Source of the DNA: Gemmatimonadota bacterium | Lineage (GTDB): Bacteria > Latescibacterota > UBA2968 > UBA8231 | DNA length: 64,000 nucleotides | Reading direction: 5' to 3' | Assembly (NCBI GenBank): GCA_018673255.1 | Contig: JABHDC010000253.1 | Location: 273,251-337,250, forward strand | In this document: piece by piece, positions 1-8,949 of the stretch | How the letters are laid out: the number at the start of each line of letters is the position of its first letter | Position numbering within the stretch: position 1 is the first letter of the stretch | Made by a program: the position numbers and the translations under genes | Notes under the pieces: model-generated | The model's input: the letters and a program-made list of their open reading frames with translations, nothing else | What the model was told of the DNA's origin: nothing | Databases searched by the model: none

Positions 1-2
1 CC

Positions 3-308
3 ATCGGCACGGGAACGGATGTGGCCATGGAGGCGGCCGATGTCACACTCATGCGGGGCGATCTGCGCTCGGTGCCCGAGGCGATCGAGCTCAGCCGTGC
101 AACGATGCGTACGATCCGGCAGAATCTGTTCTGGGCCTTCTTCTACAACATCGTGCTGATCCCCGTTGCCGCCGGAGCGCTGTTCCCCTTCAGCGCCCTG
201 CCCATGATGCTGCGCACGCTGCACCCGATCCTGGCCGCCGTGGCGATGGCCTTCTCCAGCGTCAGTGTCGTGGCCAACAGCCTGCGGCTTGGGCGACGGC
301 TGCGGTAG
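3..308 (+). CDS. Heavy-metal P1B-type ATPase, C-terminal end (partial)
   Basis: This is the last 101 residues of a metal-transporting P-type ATPase of the CopA/ZntA kind; the rest lies left of the window. The reading frame opens at base 3 with [17 protein letters not shown], the conserved end of the P-domain hinge that follows the GDGxND motif in this family. Two hydrophobic segments follow ([20 protein letters not shown] and [23 protein letters not shown]), matching the last two membrane helices of P1B ATPases. The MxxSS sequence in the final helix ([12 protein letters not shown]) is typical of copper exporters, so Cu+ is the likeliest ion. It converges on purM with 4 bases between the stop codons. 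Confidence 0.9.
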   Translation: MGTGTDVAMEAADVTLMRGDLRSVPEAIELSRATMRTIRQNLFWAFFYNIVLIPVAAGALFPFSALPMMLRTLHPILAAVAMAFSSVSVVANSLRLGRRLR

Positions 309-312
309 TTCT

Positions 313-1362
313 CTACTCGGTCTTCGTCCAGTGCACGCAGCCCTCGAGTTGTACCTGCCCCGAGCCTTTGGTGATCGTCCCGATCTGCCACGTGTCCAGG
401 CCCTGCCCGACGAGATGAGATGTGATGGCGTCGGCTGCTTCCGGCGTACAGACGACTGCGAGACCGACGCCGAGATTGAAGGTGCGCAGCATGTCGTCAT
501 CGTCGACGTTGCCTTCGGCGCGGATCGCTTCGAAGACAGGTTGCACCCGTGAACGATTCAGGTTGATGACGGCATCGGCGTGATCGGGCAGTACCCGCAC
601 GAGATTGTCGACGATCCCACCACCTGTGATATGAGCGAGCCCGCGCAGGCCCTCGGTGCCGAGAAGGTCCCTCAGTGCCGGGTAGTAGCCTGTGTGCGGG
701 CGCATGATGACGTCGATCAGTGGTTCGCCGTCGAGGTCTGTCTGGCCGAATGCGGGCCGACGATCCAGCAAGGTGCGCACGAGGGTGTATCCATTGGTGT
801 GCAGTCCATTGGAGGCGACGGCCAGCACGACATCGCCATCACTGATCTTCGATCCATCGACGACTTTCGGTCGGTCAACGACACCGACGACGGTGGCTGA
901 CAGGACGAAGAGTCCGTCTGTGACGACGCCAGGTTGCACCGACGTCTCACCACCGATGAGCACACAGCTCTGCTTGCGGCACGCATCGGCCATGCCATCC
1001 ACGAGGCGTGGCACCACCTTCTTGTCGAGGGTGCCGCAGACGATGCAATCGGTGACATACATGGGGTGAGCGCCCATCATGACGATGTCATTGACCGTGT
1101 GATTGATGAGGTCGTGGCTGAGGTCTTCGATCGTGTCCAGTTCGATGGCCAGCTTCTGTTTGGAGCCCGGCTCGTCGGTCTTGATCACCAGGAGGGGATC
1201 ATCCATCTCCGGAAAGGTTCCCTGCACCAGCGGGGCAAAGGCACCCAGCTGGTTGAGGACCCGTTTGTCGCCACTGTTGATGGCCCCCGCCATCCGGCGC
1301 TTCACTTCGTCCGTCGCGTCGATGTCGACGCCTGTGGCTGCATACGAAAGTTTGTCAGTCAT
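313..1362 (-). CDS. purM: Phosphoribosylformylglycinamidine cyclo-ligase (AIR synthase)
   Basis: Predicted 349-residue cytosolic enzyme that makes aminoimidazole ribonucleotide from FGAM with ATP in purine synthesis. It has the PurM layout: N-terminal SYAATGVDIDATDE, the nucleotide-site region around DTIEDLSHDLINHTVNDI, GGETSVQPG, the glycine motif ITGGGIVDNLVRVLP and the C-terminal FNLGVGLAVV. The usual GADPLFF segment reads GAHPMYVTDCIVCG, so this is a divergent member or a paralogue. The start chosen is the ATG at 1362 (MTDKLSY); an upstream in-frame start would add 27 residues of low-complexity sequence unlike the family. No strong ribosome site is seen. Confidence 0.88.
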   Translation of the reverse strand: MTDKLSYAATGVDIDATDEVKRRMAGAINSGDKRVLNQLGAFAPLVQGTFPEMDDPLLVIKTDEPGSKQKLAIELDTIEDLSHDLINHTVNDIVMMGAHPMYVTDCIVCGTLDKKVVPRLVDGMADACRKQSCVLIGGETSVQPGVVTDGLFVLSATVVGVVDRPKVVDGSKISDGDVVLAVASNGLHTNGYTLVRTLLDRRPAFGQTDLDGEPLIDVIMRPHTGYYPALRDLLGTEGLRGLAHITGGGIVDNLVRVLPDHADAVINLNRSRVQPVFEAIRAEGNVDDDDMLRTFNLGVGLAVVCTPEAADAITSHLVGQGLDTWQIGTITKGSGQVQLEGCVHWTKTE

Positions 1363-1399
1363 GGTCGCATTGCTCGATGGTTGCGGGTCTGTCCGAGCT

Positions 1400-1825
1400 T
1401 CAGTCCAGACCCAGTAGTTCGACTTCGAAGATGAGGGTTGCATTCCGGGGTATCACAGGTGGAGAACCGACGGCGCCATATCCCAGGGCCGCGGGCACTT
1501 TCAGTTGCCGCAGGCCGCCCACCTTCATCGACATCACGCCTTCGTCCCAGCCTCTGATCACCTTGCGACGCCCGATCTCGAAAGTGAAGGGTTTGTTCTT
1601 CTTCCTCGAGCTGTCGAAGGGCTTTCCATTGGTCAGCCAGCCCGAGTAGTGGACGGTCACTTTCTGACCTTTGGTCGGAGACGGCCCGGATCCGGTGGTC
1701 AGATCGTGGTACTGCAAACCTGTCGACGTCGTTTCGTAGTCCTCTTCGGCGATCTTTGTCGGGCCACTCGTGTCGGCCGACTTCGAAGAAGAAGATCCGA
1801 GCAGCAGGTCCTTGAGCCAACCCAT
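1400..1825 (-). CDS. FKBP-type peptidyl-prolyl cis-trans isomerase
   Basis: Predicted 141-residue protein-folding catalyst. Residues 1-35 are a Ser-rich, charged leader without a clear signal peptide. The rest is one FKBP domain, with VTVHYSGWLTNGKPFDSS, FEIGRRKVIRGWDEGVMSMKVGG and the closing ATLIFEVELL strand, including the conserved Tyr, Phe-Asp, Trp and Ile of the active-site pocket. The ATG at 1825 overlaps the stop of the upstream permease (TGATG), so the two genes are almost certainly one transcript with coupled translation. The closeness to purM downstream (38 bases) suggests the operon may run through purM. Confidence 0.9.
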   Translation of the reverse strand: MGWLKDLLLGSSSSKSADTSGPTKIAEEDYETTSTGLQYHDLTTGSGPSPTKGQKVTVHYSGWLTNGKPFDSSRKKNKPFTFEIGRRKVIRGWDEGVMSMKVGGLRQLKVPAALGYGAVGSPPVIPRNATLIFEVELLGLD

Positions 1826-3144
1826 CAGAGATTCTCCATGCGCTTGAGATGGGCCTCGACGTCGATGAATCGTATAACCGCGAGCACCAGCAGACCCCAG
1901 CCGGCGACCAGATAGAAGAGATTGGGGTAAGACAGCAAAGACTGCAATGGGCCGAAGAGGGCGGCGCCACCGGAAAGCCCCATGTTGGCGATGGCCATAT
2001 ACAGAGAGAACTGCGTGGCGGCGACGCGCTTCCAGGAGATCGCCATCATCGTGGCCAGGAAGGAGATGCTGACAAGGGTATCCACGACGTAGTAGGCACT
2101 GATGAAGATCCGGGCGGGCAGAGGATCGGACCACGAGGCGGCCAGGGCGGCCATGGCGACGGCACCCCCGCCAAGGATGATGACGCCGGCGGCGATTGTG
2201 CGACGCCGTCCCAGACGCTCCACGAGCCAGCCACCGAGGATCATTCCCAGCAGGCCTGCGACGAGTCCCGCCGAGGCTGACAACTCCGAGAAGTCGGTGT
2301 GGCCCCAGCCCATCTCCTGCACGGTCAACACGGGCAGCAGGGCGTCGATGAAACCGCGGATCAGGTTGTAGGCGAAGAAGACGAGACCGGCGATCAGACT
2401 CACCGGCATCAGGATCACCTGCAGCAGCGAACGTCCGATGTCCCTCCAGCCCTCCAACTGCAGGCTCTTCGTCAGTTCAGAAGCTTTGCCCACCGTCCAG
2501 GGGAGCAGCCGCTCGCCGGGGTGCTCGCGGGCCAGCAGGGGTATGAGCATGACGAAGCCGATGACGAGTGCCTGAGCGAACAGCGCGGCTCCCAGGCCGT
2601 AGGCGCTCATGAGCCAGGCGCCCCCCGCCGTGGCTGCAGCCACGCCGAGCCCCTTGCCACCCCACATGAAACCATTGGCGCGAGGTTGCTGGTCGATGGG
2701 GATGATCTCGACGGCCATGCCATCGACGGCGACATCCTGAAAGGCGGTGAAGAAGTTGACGGCAAAACCCATTGCTGTGAGCACCGCCAGGTGCTGCAGG
2801 GGATTCGGCGTGAAGGCCATGATCAGCGATGTGACGACCATGCCGGCCTGAGCCCACAGGACCCATGGACGCCGGCGTCCCATGGCCAGAAAACTCCAGC
2901 GGTCCATGATGGGGCCGTTGATGAGTTTAAGACTCCAGGGCAGCAGAATGATGCCCATGTAGGAGCTGATCTGCGTCGGTGTCAGATTCTGCTCGGCCAT
3001 GTAGGCAGGCACTGCGATCGACAGCAGGCCATAGGGGAGTCCCTGTGCTGCATAGAGCAAGGTAAAGGCGGCAAAGCGTAGAATCCGATGCTCTGAGAGG
3101 GCAGGCAGGCCGGTGGAGGGCGTCCCCGTGGGGAGCTGGGTCAC
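1825..3144 (-). CDS. AmpG-like major facilitator permease
   Basis: Predicted 439-residue inner-membrane permease with about 12 hydrophobic segments. It resembles the AmpG/acetyl-CoA transporter branch of the MFS: FAAFTLLYAAQGLPYGLL near the N-terminus, the DRWSFLAMGRRRPWVL loop after helix 2-3, and FQDVAVDGMAVEI in the fourth helix region are hallmarks. AmpG proteins import anhydro-muropeptides for cell-wall recycling, but substrate cannot be read from the sequence. The start is a GTG at 3144; no ATG lies before the first helix. It leads an operon with the FKBP gene, whose start overlaps its stop by one base. Confidence 0.82.
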   Translation of the reverse strand: MTQLPTGTPSTGLPALSEHRILRFAAFTLLYAAQGLPYGLLSIAVPAYMAEQNLTPTQISSYMGIILLPWSLKLINGPIMDRWSFLAMGRRRPWVLWAQAGMVVTSLIMAFTPNPLQHLAVLTAMGFAVNFFTAFQDVAVDGMAVEIIPIDQQPRANGFMWGGKGLGVAAATAGGAWLMSAYGLGAALFAQALVIGFVMLIPLLAREHPGERLLPWTVGKASELTKSLQLEGWRDIGRSLLQVILMPVSLIAGLVFFAYNLIRGFIDALLPVLTVQEMGWGHTDFSELSASAGLVAGLLGMILGGWLVERLGRRRTIAAGVIILGGGAVAMAALAASWSDPLPARIFISAYYVVDTLVSISFLATMMAISWKRVAATQFSLYMAIANMGLSGGAALFGPLQSLLSYPNLFYLVAGWGLLVLAVIRFIDVEAHLKRMENL

Positions 3145-3463
3145 GAGAGCAGGGTCCTGTTACGGGGGAACGGAACGCTGCCTCGACAGCGTCTGAGCCG
3201 GCGTTGTGCCCGGCCACAGCAACATAGGCGTTCGAGGCCGGTCGCCCAACGCCCGATTGCCTGCCACCCGTGATGCGAATGACGTAGCGACAGAGGCGTT
3301 GGAGTGGCGTCGATCGGTGGCTTCGCAGCAGGTCATGGACCGCATTCTCGGATCGAACTACTATCCCGTTCTCCAGGCAACGAAAGCCCCGCGGTCTCTC
3401 TCGGACGTACATGAAACCACTGGGCCTTTACACATCCGCCCACCCAGGAGATCAAGGAATCCC
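3145..3463. other. Divergent intergenic region, no gene seen
   Basis: 319 bases between the GTG of the AmpG-like gene (minus) and the ATG of the GH42-like gene (plus). It must hold promoters for both directions. Just before 3464 there is an AGGAG and a second AAGGA, a good ribosome site. I see no convincing RNA gene or conserved peptide. Confidence 0.5.
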
Positions 3464-5650
3464 ATGACCACCGCCACCGTCCAAGCCCACAACGGTGCCC
3501 CCACCCTCTGCATCGAAAACCAACCTGTATTCGGCGCCGTCCACTGGATCCCCGAGCCCCCCCAAGAAGGAGACTGGTTCGCCGACCCCTTCGTCCGCCA
3601 GTTCGCCGACGCCGGCGTCCATCTGGTCCACTGTCAAACCGGCAGCCGGGGAGCCATCTGCGAATGGGACGCCCCCGACGAAAATGGCAAAACCCACTAC
3701 TTTGAGCGCCTGCTTCCCCGCCTGCGCCGCATCCTTGAACTGGATCCGGAGGCCTACATCATCCTCCGCGTCCACCTGGAGATGTCCGCCCCCTGGTGGC
3801 GAAAGCTCTATCCCGAAGAGCTGGAGTTGTGGGGCGACGGCCGAACCGAAAACCAATCCTATGCCTCCGCGCTCTGGCGCCAGCAGGCGGGCGACTTCTT
3901 AGAAGGTCTGGTCCACTTCCTCCAGGGGGTACCCGAAGGAGAGCGAGTGATCGGTTACCAGCCCGCCGCCGGCCAGACCGGCGAGTGGGTCAAAGAAGCG
4001 GCCATGGAAGGCCACGCTAACGACTACTCCGAACCAATGCGCGCCTACTTCCGCGGCTGGCTGAATCGCAAGTACGGATCCCTCAACGACCTGCGCCTGG
4101 CCTGGCGCGACGGCCGCGCCATGTTCAATACCGCCGAAGTGCCCACACCGGAGGAGCAGGAGGCCGCCGACCTCTACCACTTTCGCGATCCCACCCGAAG
4201 TCGAAAGGTCATCGACTACTTCCAGTGCGTCGCCGACCTGGTGGCCGATCGAATCGACTACTTCTGCGGTCGCGTTAAGACGGCCAGCGACGGGCGGGCC
4301 CTGGCGGGCGTGTTTTATGGCTACACCACCGAACTGACCTGGTCCAACGGCTTTTTCAATCAGCGCCAGAACATGATCCACCCGGCGTGCCAGCGCTCCG
4401 GCCACCTGGGTTTGGCCAAGGTGCTCGACTCGCCCCACGTCGATTTTCTCGCCGGCCCCTACAGCTACGGCTTTCGCGGCATCGGCGGCGACGGCCCCTT
4501 CATGTCTATCACCGAATCGGTTCGCCTGCACGGCAAGCTCTGGTTCAACGAGGAGGATACTCGCACCTACAAGTTTCCCCCCGACTCTGGCTACGGCGTC
4601 GCCAAAGACGCCCGTGACAGTGTCAGCGTGCTCACCCGCAACTTCTCCATCGGCCTGGAACACTCCACCGCCGCCTGGTGGGCCGACTGGGCCGCTCCTG
4701 GCCGCGGCCCCTACGACGACCCCGACATCATGGCCGCCGTGGCGAAATTTGTCGAAGTCGGCACCAAGAGCCTGGCCTGTCCCGACCGCTCCCCTGCCGC
4801 CGACCTGGCCGTCATCATCGACGAACCGAGCTTCCTCTACGAGGGCCTGTCCCGCACTCTGGACTGGCCCCTGATCTACCGCCAGCGCCACTGGGGCCTG
4901 TCGCGCACGGGCGCTCCCTACGACCTCTACCTGCTCGACGATCTGGAGAAGTTGCCCAGACCATACCGCTGTTACCTCTTCCTCAACGCCTTCCACGTGT
5001 CGGCTGCCCAGCGCAAGATCATCGACAGCAAGATTTGCCGCGACGGTGCCCTGGTCGCCTGGAGTTACATGAACGGCGCCATCACCGACACCCTGCACCC
5101 CGACAACATGTCGGATCTCATTGGCATGCGTTTCCGCTGGGACATGACCGCCTGGTCCCTCAATATGATGCTCACCGGCTTCGATCATCCCATCACCTGC
5201 GACCTGCCGGCCAACACTGCCTGGGGCACCGACGAACACATCGGCCCCATTCCCTTCGTCGACGACCCCGACGCCCACACCCTGGGTACCCTGGTCTCCA
5301 TCCGCGGTAGTTCTCTACCCGGAATGTGCATCAAGAAAATGGATGACTGGACCTCCCTCTACATTGGCGCCCCCAACATTCCATCCAACGTGCTGCGCGC
5401 CATCCTCCAGTTCGCCGGTGGCCACATCTTTTCGCACAGCGATGACGTGCTCCACGCCGGCCGGGATTTCGTCGGCATCCACACGGCTAAAGGCGAAGAC
5501 AAGACCATCCACCTCCCCCAGGAAACCGACATCTGGGACGTCATGGCCGACCGTAAAGTCGCCACCCACACCAATCAGTTCACCGATCGTCTGGAAGCCG
5601 GCGACACGAAGATCTACTACTATGGAGAGATCCCCTGGGAGAAGCTGTAG
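3464..5650 (+). CDS. GH42-like glycoside hydrolase (beta-galactosidase family)
   Basis: Predicted 728-residue glycosidase without a signal peptide. The N-terminal half reads as a (beta/alpha)8 barrel of the GH42/GH14 kind: FGAVHWIPEP at strand 1, WWRKLYPEE, the acid/base candidate Glu174 in YQPAAGQTGEWVKE, and a second acidic site in LWFNEEDTRT after FLAGPYSYGFRGIGG. A trimerisation-like domain (PAADLAVIIDEPSF onward) and a beta-rich C-terminus follow, as in GH42 enzymes. The start is the ATG at 3464 behind AGGAG and AAGGA. Codon third positions are strongly biased to C compared with the next gene. It likely acts on internalised galactosides or a related sugar; exact linkage is unknown. Confidence 0.75.
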   Translation: MTTATVQAHNGAPTLCIENQPVFGAVHWIPEPPQEGDWFADPFVRQFADAGVHLVHCQTGSRGAICEWDAPDENGKTHYFERLLPRLRRILELDPEAYIILRVHLEMSAPWWRKLYPEELELWGDGRTENQSYASALWRQQAGDFLEGLVHFLQGVPEGERVIGYQPAAGQTGEWVKEAAMEGHANDYSEPMRAYFRGWLNRKYGSLNDLRLAWRDGRAMFNTAEVPTPEEQEAADLYHFRDPTRSRKVIDYFQCVADLVADRIDYFCGRVKTASDGRALAGVFYGYTTELTWSNGFFNQRQNMIHPACQRSGHLGLAKVLDSPHVDFLAGPYSYGFRGIGGDGPFMSITESVRLHGKLWFNEEDTRTYKFPPDSGYGVAKDARDSVSVLTRNFSIGLEHSTAAWWADWAAPGRGPYDDPDIMAAVAKFVEVGTKSLACPDRSPAADLAVIIDEPSFLYEGLSRTLDWPLIYRQRHWGLSRTGAPYDLYLLDDLEKLPRPYRCYLFLNAFHVSAAQRKIIDSKICRDGALVAWSYMNGAITDTLHPDNMSDLIGMRFRWDMTAWSLNMMLTGFDHPITCDLPANTAWGTDEHIGPIPFVDDPDAHTLGTLVSIRGSSLPGMCIKKMDDWTSLYIGAPNIPSNVLRAILQFAGGHIFSHSDDVLHAGRDFVGIHTAKGEDKTIHLPQETDIWDVMADRKVATHTNQFTDRLEAGDTKIYYYGEIPWEKL

Positions 5651-5686
5651 TGAGGGAGGCCTGAATGGCTGCGGTAGGAGAGTCTG

Positions 5687-6310
5687 GTGGAACGGAATAA
5701 GATTGCATTCTTCCGGGGTAGAAAGATTGGTGGCACGTCAATTGAAGAGGCGATGCACGGGTCCATCGGCTCTCATTGCCGAATCTCAATGGCAAATGTC
5801 GAGGATGACTTCTCTGGATTTGACCTTGTGACCTATATAGGTCCGCCGTGCGCCGATATCATCAGAGCAGTAGATGGGAGAACTACTTTTGCGGTAGTGC
5901 GAAATCCCTATGACAAGGCAAGGTCGGCGTATTGGTATCTGCGAGACACCATCGTCCCCCCGGGTGCTCCGTTCCGCGATCACTCGCTGGAGTATTGTCT
6001 GCAGAACCTGCCTGCATGCGACGATGACTCGCAAGGTCACGGCCAGGGCCATCATTACAAGCACTTCACCATGACTCAGACTCAGTATCTGTACCTCGAT
6101 GGGAAGTTAGTCGCTGACCATCTTCTGAGGTTTGAGGATCTGGGAAACGAAGTCAACGCCTTCTTCGAGTCCCAGGGATATGATGTGCCAGAGATGCCTC
6201 ACATGGTGAGAGGCAAGTACGATGCCGAACTGACTCATAGAGAGTGTGAGTTGATAGGAGAGATATTTCACGACGACTTCATCAACTTTGGATATGATCT
6301 GCGAGTGTGA
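5687..6310 (+). CDS. Sulfotransferase-family protein
   Basis: Predicted 207-residue cytosolic sulfotransferase of the Sulfotransfer_2 type (carbohydrate sulfotransferase fold), which transfers sulfate from PAPS. The 5'-phosphosulfate loop is FFRGRKIGGTSIEEAM (Lys and Gly-Gly-Thr-Ser kept) and the 3'-phosphate motif is TFAVVRNPYDKARSAYWYL. LLRFEDL near residue 155 is also typical. The start is a GTG with a perfect AGGAG six bases upstream. The gene is visibly richer in A/T than both neighbours, which suggests recent transfer. Such genes usually act in capsule or surface-glycan decoration; the target is unknown. Confidence 0.78.
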   Translation: MERNKIAFFRGRKIGGTSIEEAMHGSIGSHCRISMANVEDDFSGFDLVTYIGPPCADIIRAVDGRTTFAVVRNPYDKARSAYWYLRDTIVPPGAPFRDHSLEYCLQNLPACDDDSQGHGQGHHYKHFTMTQTQYLYLDGKLVADHLLRFEDLGNEVNAFFESQGYDVPEMPHMVRGKYDAELTHRECELIGEIFHDDFINFGYDLRV

Positions 6311-6367
6311 GGGCGTGCGCGCCTGACATGCTGGTGGCCGGGTCCGGAATACGCCCATAACAATGCC

Positions 6368-6388
6368 GGTGAACAGGTTGGATACGGC
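6368..6388 (+). repeat. 21-bp direct repeat, left copy
   Basis: Begins GGTGAACAGGTTGG and ends ATACGGC. The identical 21 bases recur at 8708-8728 in the same orientation; flanking bases differ immediately on both sides. The pair brackets the FGE-like/sialidase gene. Confidence 0.85.
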
Positions 6389-6389
6389 C

Positions 6390-8483
6390 TCATCGACTTC
6401 GAGTTGGTGATCCAGAGATCGTCGGGCGTTCACTCAGCCATGCGAGGTTGCACTCGTACTCGTTCATGCTGGTGATCACGTGCATCAGACCGTCCTGCGA
6501 CTGCTCCCCAACGCAGTAGCCCAAACGCTCGGCGCGGTCCGGTCCCATCTCGTCCTCACGCCCGTCCATCCCAGCGATGAGCCGCGTCGGCAGACCGTCC
6601 GATACTGGTCGCGCAAATGGCCACGTCTCTCCGTCATCAAAGGAAACAGCAGCAAACAACCCCTGCAGCGGCTGCCTGACGCCGGCTGCATCGGTGAACT
6701 GTTGCGCCTCAACCGAGTCCATCGGCGGGTTCGAGAACGAGACCAGCACGAGCGGATCAGTGCCGTGCTCGCACGTCCCGCGCATACGCCGAAGCACTAC
6801 ACGTTGCGATGAATCGACGCCCGGGAACGGGCTGGCCGAATACTCCCATGTTGCGCCACGGTCTGACGAGACACTCTGTGCCATTCTTCCGTCGATGTCG
6901 TCGCCGCGTCCGAAGGCGAACAGCCGTCCGTCGGCAAGCTCAACCACGCCGGCATGAATTCCGGCGATCGTGCCGCCCGGATCGAACCACGTCTCGCCGT
7001 GGTCTTCACTCAACCAGAGCGCCGACCCGCCGGAGCCGACAGCCACAGCGTCGCACGGCAACACGATGGTGCCGTCACGCAGCGCGAATACGCCCGCAAT
7101 CGGCATGTGACGCGGACCGTGTTCCTCGATGATCAGCCGCGCTTCGGACCAAGTCGCACCGCTGTCATCCGAAGTGCGCAGGATCGTCGCGAGTGGTCCC
7201 CACGTCGCACCAGCGGAGAGGCCGTTGAAGTGGTACATGCGCTTGCCATCGGACCAGAGCGCGGATGCGTGATCGTTCTTGCCGGGCGTGTTCCAGAACA
7301 GCGAAGGCTCGTCCCATTCGTCGGCGAGTTTGCCCGCAGAATGGTCATAGCGACGACGGCTCGCGGCGATACACAGTTCACGGCCATGCTCCTCGACGCA
7401 TGAGTACCAGATCGCCATCATGTCGCCGTTCGGGCACACTGCCAGACCGGGACAGTGATTGTGCGTGCCGAATAGCGGTCCGACCTCACCGTGCTTGACC
7501 TTCATGTAGCGATATGGGCCGCCGAACACCGGCACGCTCGACTTCCCGGCAGCGTCGGTCCCTGACCACGCAGTCGCGCGTACGTCGGCGGCATGAAGCG
7601 GTGCTTTCCTCTTCCAGATACGCTTGCCTGGTTCGGACTGTGTGCCGATCACTACGCGTAGTCCGATATACCAGTGGCTGTCGGTCGGCAGGTTGCCTGA
7701 TCGGTTGGCCGATCGCAGGTAGTATGCCTCGGTGGAGTGGCTACCGCCGCGCGTCACGCGGTGATTGCCAATCGAACTGTGCGCCTCGCGGTCTGACATC
7801 TGGTGACCAGTGTTGTCACGAACAGTGTCCGCACTCTCTGGTCCAACCGGATCGCCGCACGGCTGTGCGCCATACAAGTCGTACCAGTCCGAACACCACT
7901 CTTCCACAAGACCGTGCATGTCGTGCAGGCCCCAAGGATTGGCCGGCGTACGTCCGACATGAAGCTTCAAGGCGCGGTCGGTTACGTGGTCTCGCACCAC
8001 CGGGTACCACGACTGCCCGATGCTGTTGAGCAGATACTCATCTGGCAGCACATCGCCCGTCCAGTACGCCGTAGTCGTTCCCGCACGGCATGCGTATTCC
8101 CATTCGGCCTCAGTCGGCAGGCGGTATGGCAATCCATCGCGTTCCGACAGGGCCTCGCAGAATGCGACCGCGTCGTGCCAGTTGACGAATACCACAGCTT
8201 CGTCATCGTCGGTAGAGAAGTCGAGTTTCCCGCGCAGTGCCCTGTGCTCCGGGAATATCTCCTCGTACTGCGCATTCGTGACCGGCGTTGATCCGACGTA
8301 GTACGGCTGCGTAAGCCCGATATCATGCACGGGACGCTCGTCGTAGTCCCCGTACCGCCAATGCGAGAGACGTACGAGGCTGTCGTCTATCGGCGCATCG
8401 TTGCCCATGAGGAACTCGCCTGGATTGATGCGCTGGAATGTCATTCCAAGTGTGTTTGTGTAGGTCTGCTCGGTGATCTGCAT
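6390..8483 (-). CDS. FGE-sulfatase-like domain fused to BNR sialidase-like propeller
   Basis: Predicted 697-residue fusion without a signal peptide. Residues 1-295 form an FGE/SUMF1-like domain: PGEFLMGND, VTNAQYEEIF, VNWHDAVAFCEALS, YRLPTEAEWEYACRAGT, NPWGLHDMHGLVEEWCSDWY and RGGSHSTEAYYLRSANR. The segment that carries the catalytic Cys pair in true formylglycine-generating enzymes reads YIGLRVVIG and has no Cys, so sulfatase activation is unlikely. Residues about 315-690 form a sialidase-type beta-propeller with Asp-box-like repeats (TSDDSGATW, SEDHGETW, SSDRGATW, SFDDGETW). The ATG at 8483 sits behind GGAGGA. Its C-terminal codons run up to the 21-bp repeat. Confidence 0.8.
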   Translation of the reverse strand: MQITEQTYTNTLGMTFQRINPGEFLMGNDAPIDDSLVRLSHWRYGDYDERPVHDIGLTQPYYVGSTPVTNAQYEEIFPEHRALRGKLDFSTDDDEAVVFVNWHDAVAFCEALSERDGLPYRLPTEAEWEYACRAGTTTAYWTGDVLPDEYLLNSIGQSWYPVVRDHVTDRALKLHVGRTPANPWGLHDMHGLVEEWCSDWYDLYGAQPCGDPVGPESADTVRDNTGHQMSDREAHSSIGNHRVTRGGSHSTEAYYLRSANRSGNLPTDSHWYIGLRVVIGTQSEPGKRIWKRKAPLHAADVRATAWSGTDAAGKSSVPVFGGPYRYMKVKHGEVGPLFGTHNHCPGLAVCPNGDMMAIWYSCVEEHGRELCIAASRRRYDHSAGKLADEWDEPSLFWNTPGKNDHASALWSDGKRMYHFNGLSAGATWGPLATILRTSDDSGATWSEARLIIEEHGPRHMPIAGVFALRDGTIVLPCDAVAVGSGGSALWLSEDHGETWFDPGGTIAGIHAGVVELADGRLFAFGRGDDIDGRMAQSVSSDRGATWEYSASPFPGVDSSQRVVLRRMRGTCEHGTDPLVLVSFSNPPMDSVEAQQFTDAAGVRQPLQGLFAAVSFDDGETWPFARPVSDGLPTRLIAGMDGREDEMGPDRAERLGYCVGEQSQDGLMHVITSMNEYECNLAWLSERPTISGSPTRSR

Positions 8484-8949
8484 GTCATTCCTCCGTATGG
8501 ACCGTGATCTGCTATCCTTCAGTCGTCCACCGCAATACACCCATGAGATCACGCTGGATCTGGAAACGAAGCGGTACGTGAACGAGTCGTCGTATACGTT
8601 ACGGGTATTGCGTCACGTACCGCGACAGGTGCCGAGCAATCTCGTGACATCGACCACGTGCGTCTTGCACGAGGCGACCCGACTTAACGACTACGTTGGC
8701 CTCAGAGGTGAACAGGTTGGATACGGCGCCATTGCCGTGAGTCTCGCTGTCCCATGTGTAGCGATTCAGCCGGGCGAAACTTGCATCCTGCCGAAGAACT
8801 GCTGTTTTCTGATGAATTGTAGGGTGACGGACCGGGTCGTGGTCCGTGCGCTGCGATTTGAGCACAACGATGTCCTCTGGAACCGTCGTCGACTGCGACG
8901 GGGTCCAAGCGGCCTCGAGAGTGGTGCATAGAGCCAGGAGGAGTGGAAA
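8484..8949. other. 466-base region without a recognisable gene
   Basis: Lies between the divergently transcribed FGE-sialidase (minus) and phosphoesterase (plus) genes. It holds the right copy of the 21-bp repeat (8708-8728) and a perfect 7-bp hairpin at 8827-8847 (ACGGACC, 7-base loop, GGTCCGT). Open frames here have no family features I recognise. The phosphoesterase ribosome site (AGGAGGA) is at its right end. Confidence 0.5.
8708..8728 (+). repeat. 21-bp direct repeat, right copy
   Basis: Exact second copy of the repeat at 6368-6388, same orientation, 2,340 bases away. A 21-base exact match is not expected by chance in 64 kb. Confidence 0.85.

Noticed and set aside
3899..5278. Long open frame (459 codons) antisense to the GH42-like gene
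   Set aside because: A by-product of strong C bias at third positions; the Gly/Val-rich translation matches nothing.
303..5321. A short match CGGTAGTTCTCTAC at about 304 and 5307
   Set aside because: About 14-15 identical bases are expected once or more by chance in a window this long, and the contexts (gene end, gene interior) are unrelated.
5733..5749. Near-consensus sigma-54 promoter (TGGCACG then TTGA)
   Set aside because: It is inside the sulfotransferase coding region, where the bases encode the conserved GGTSIE loop.
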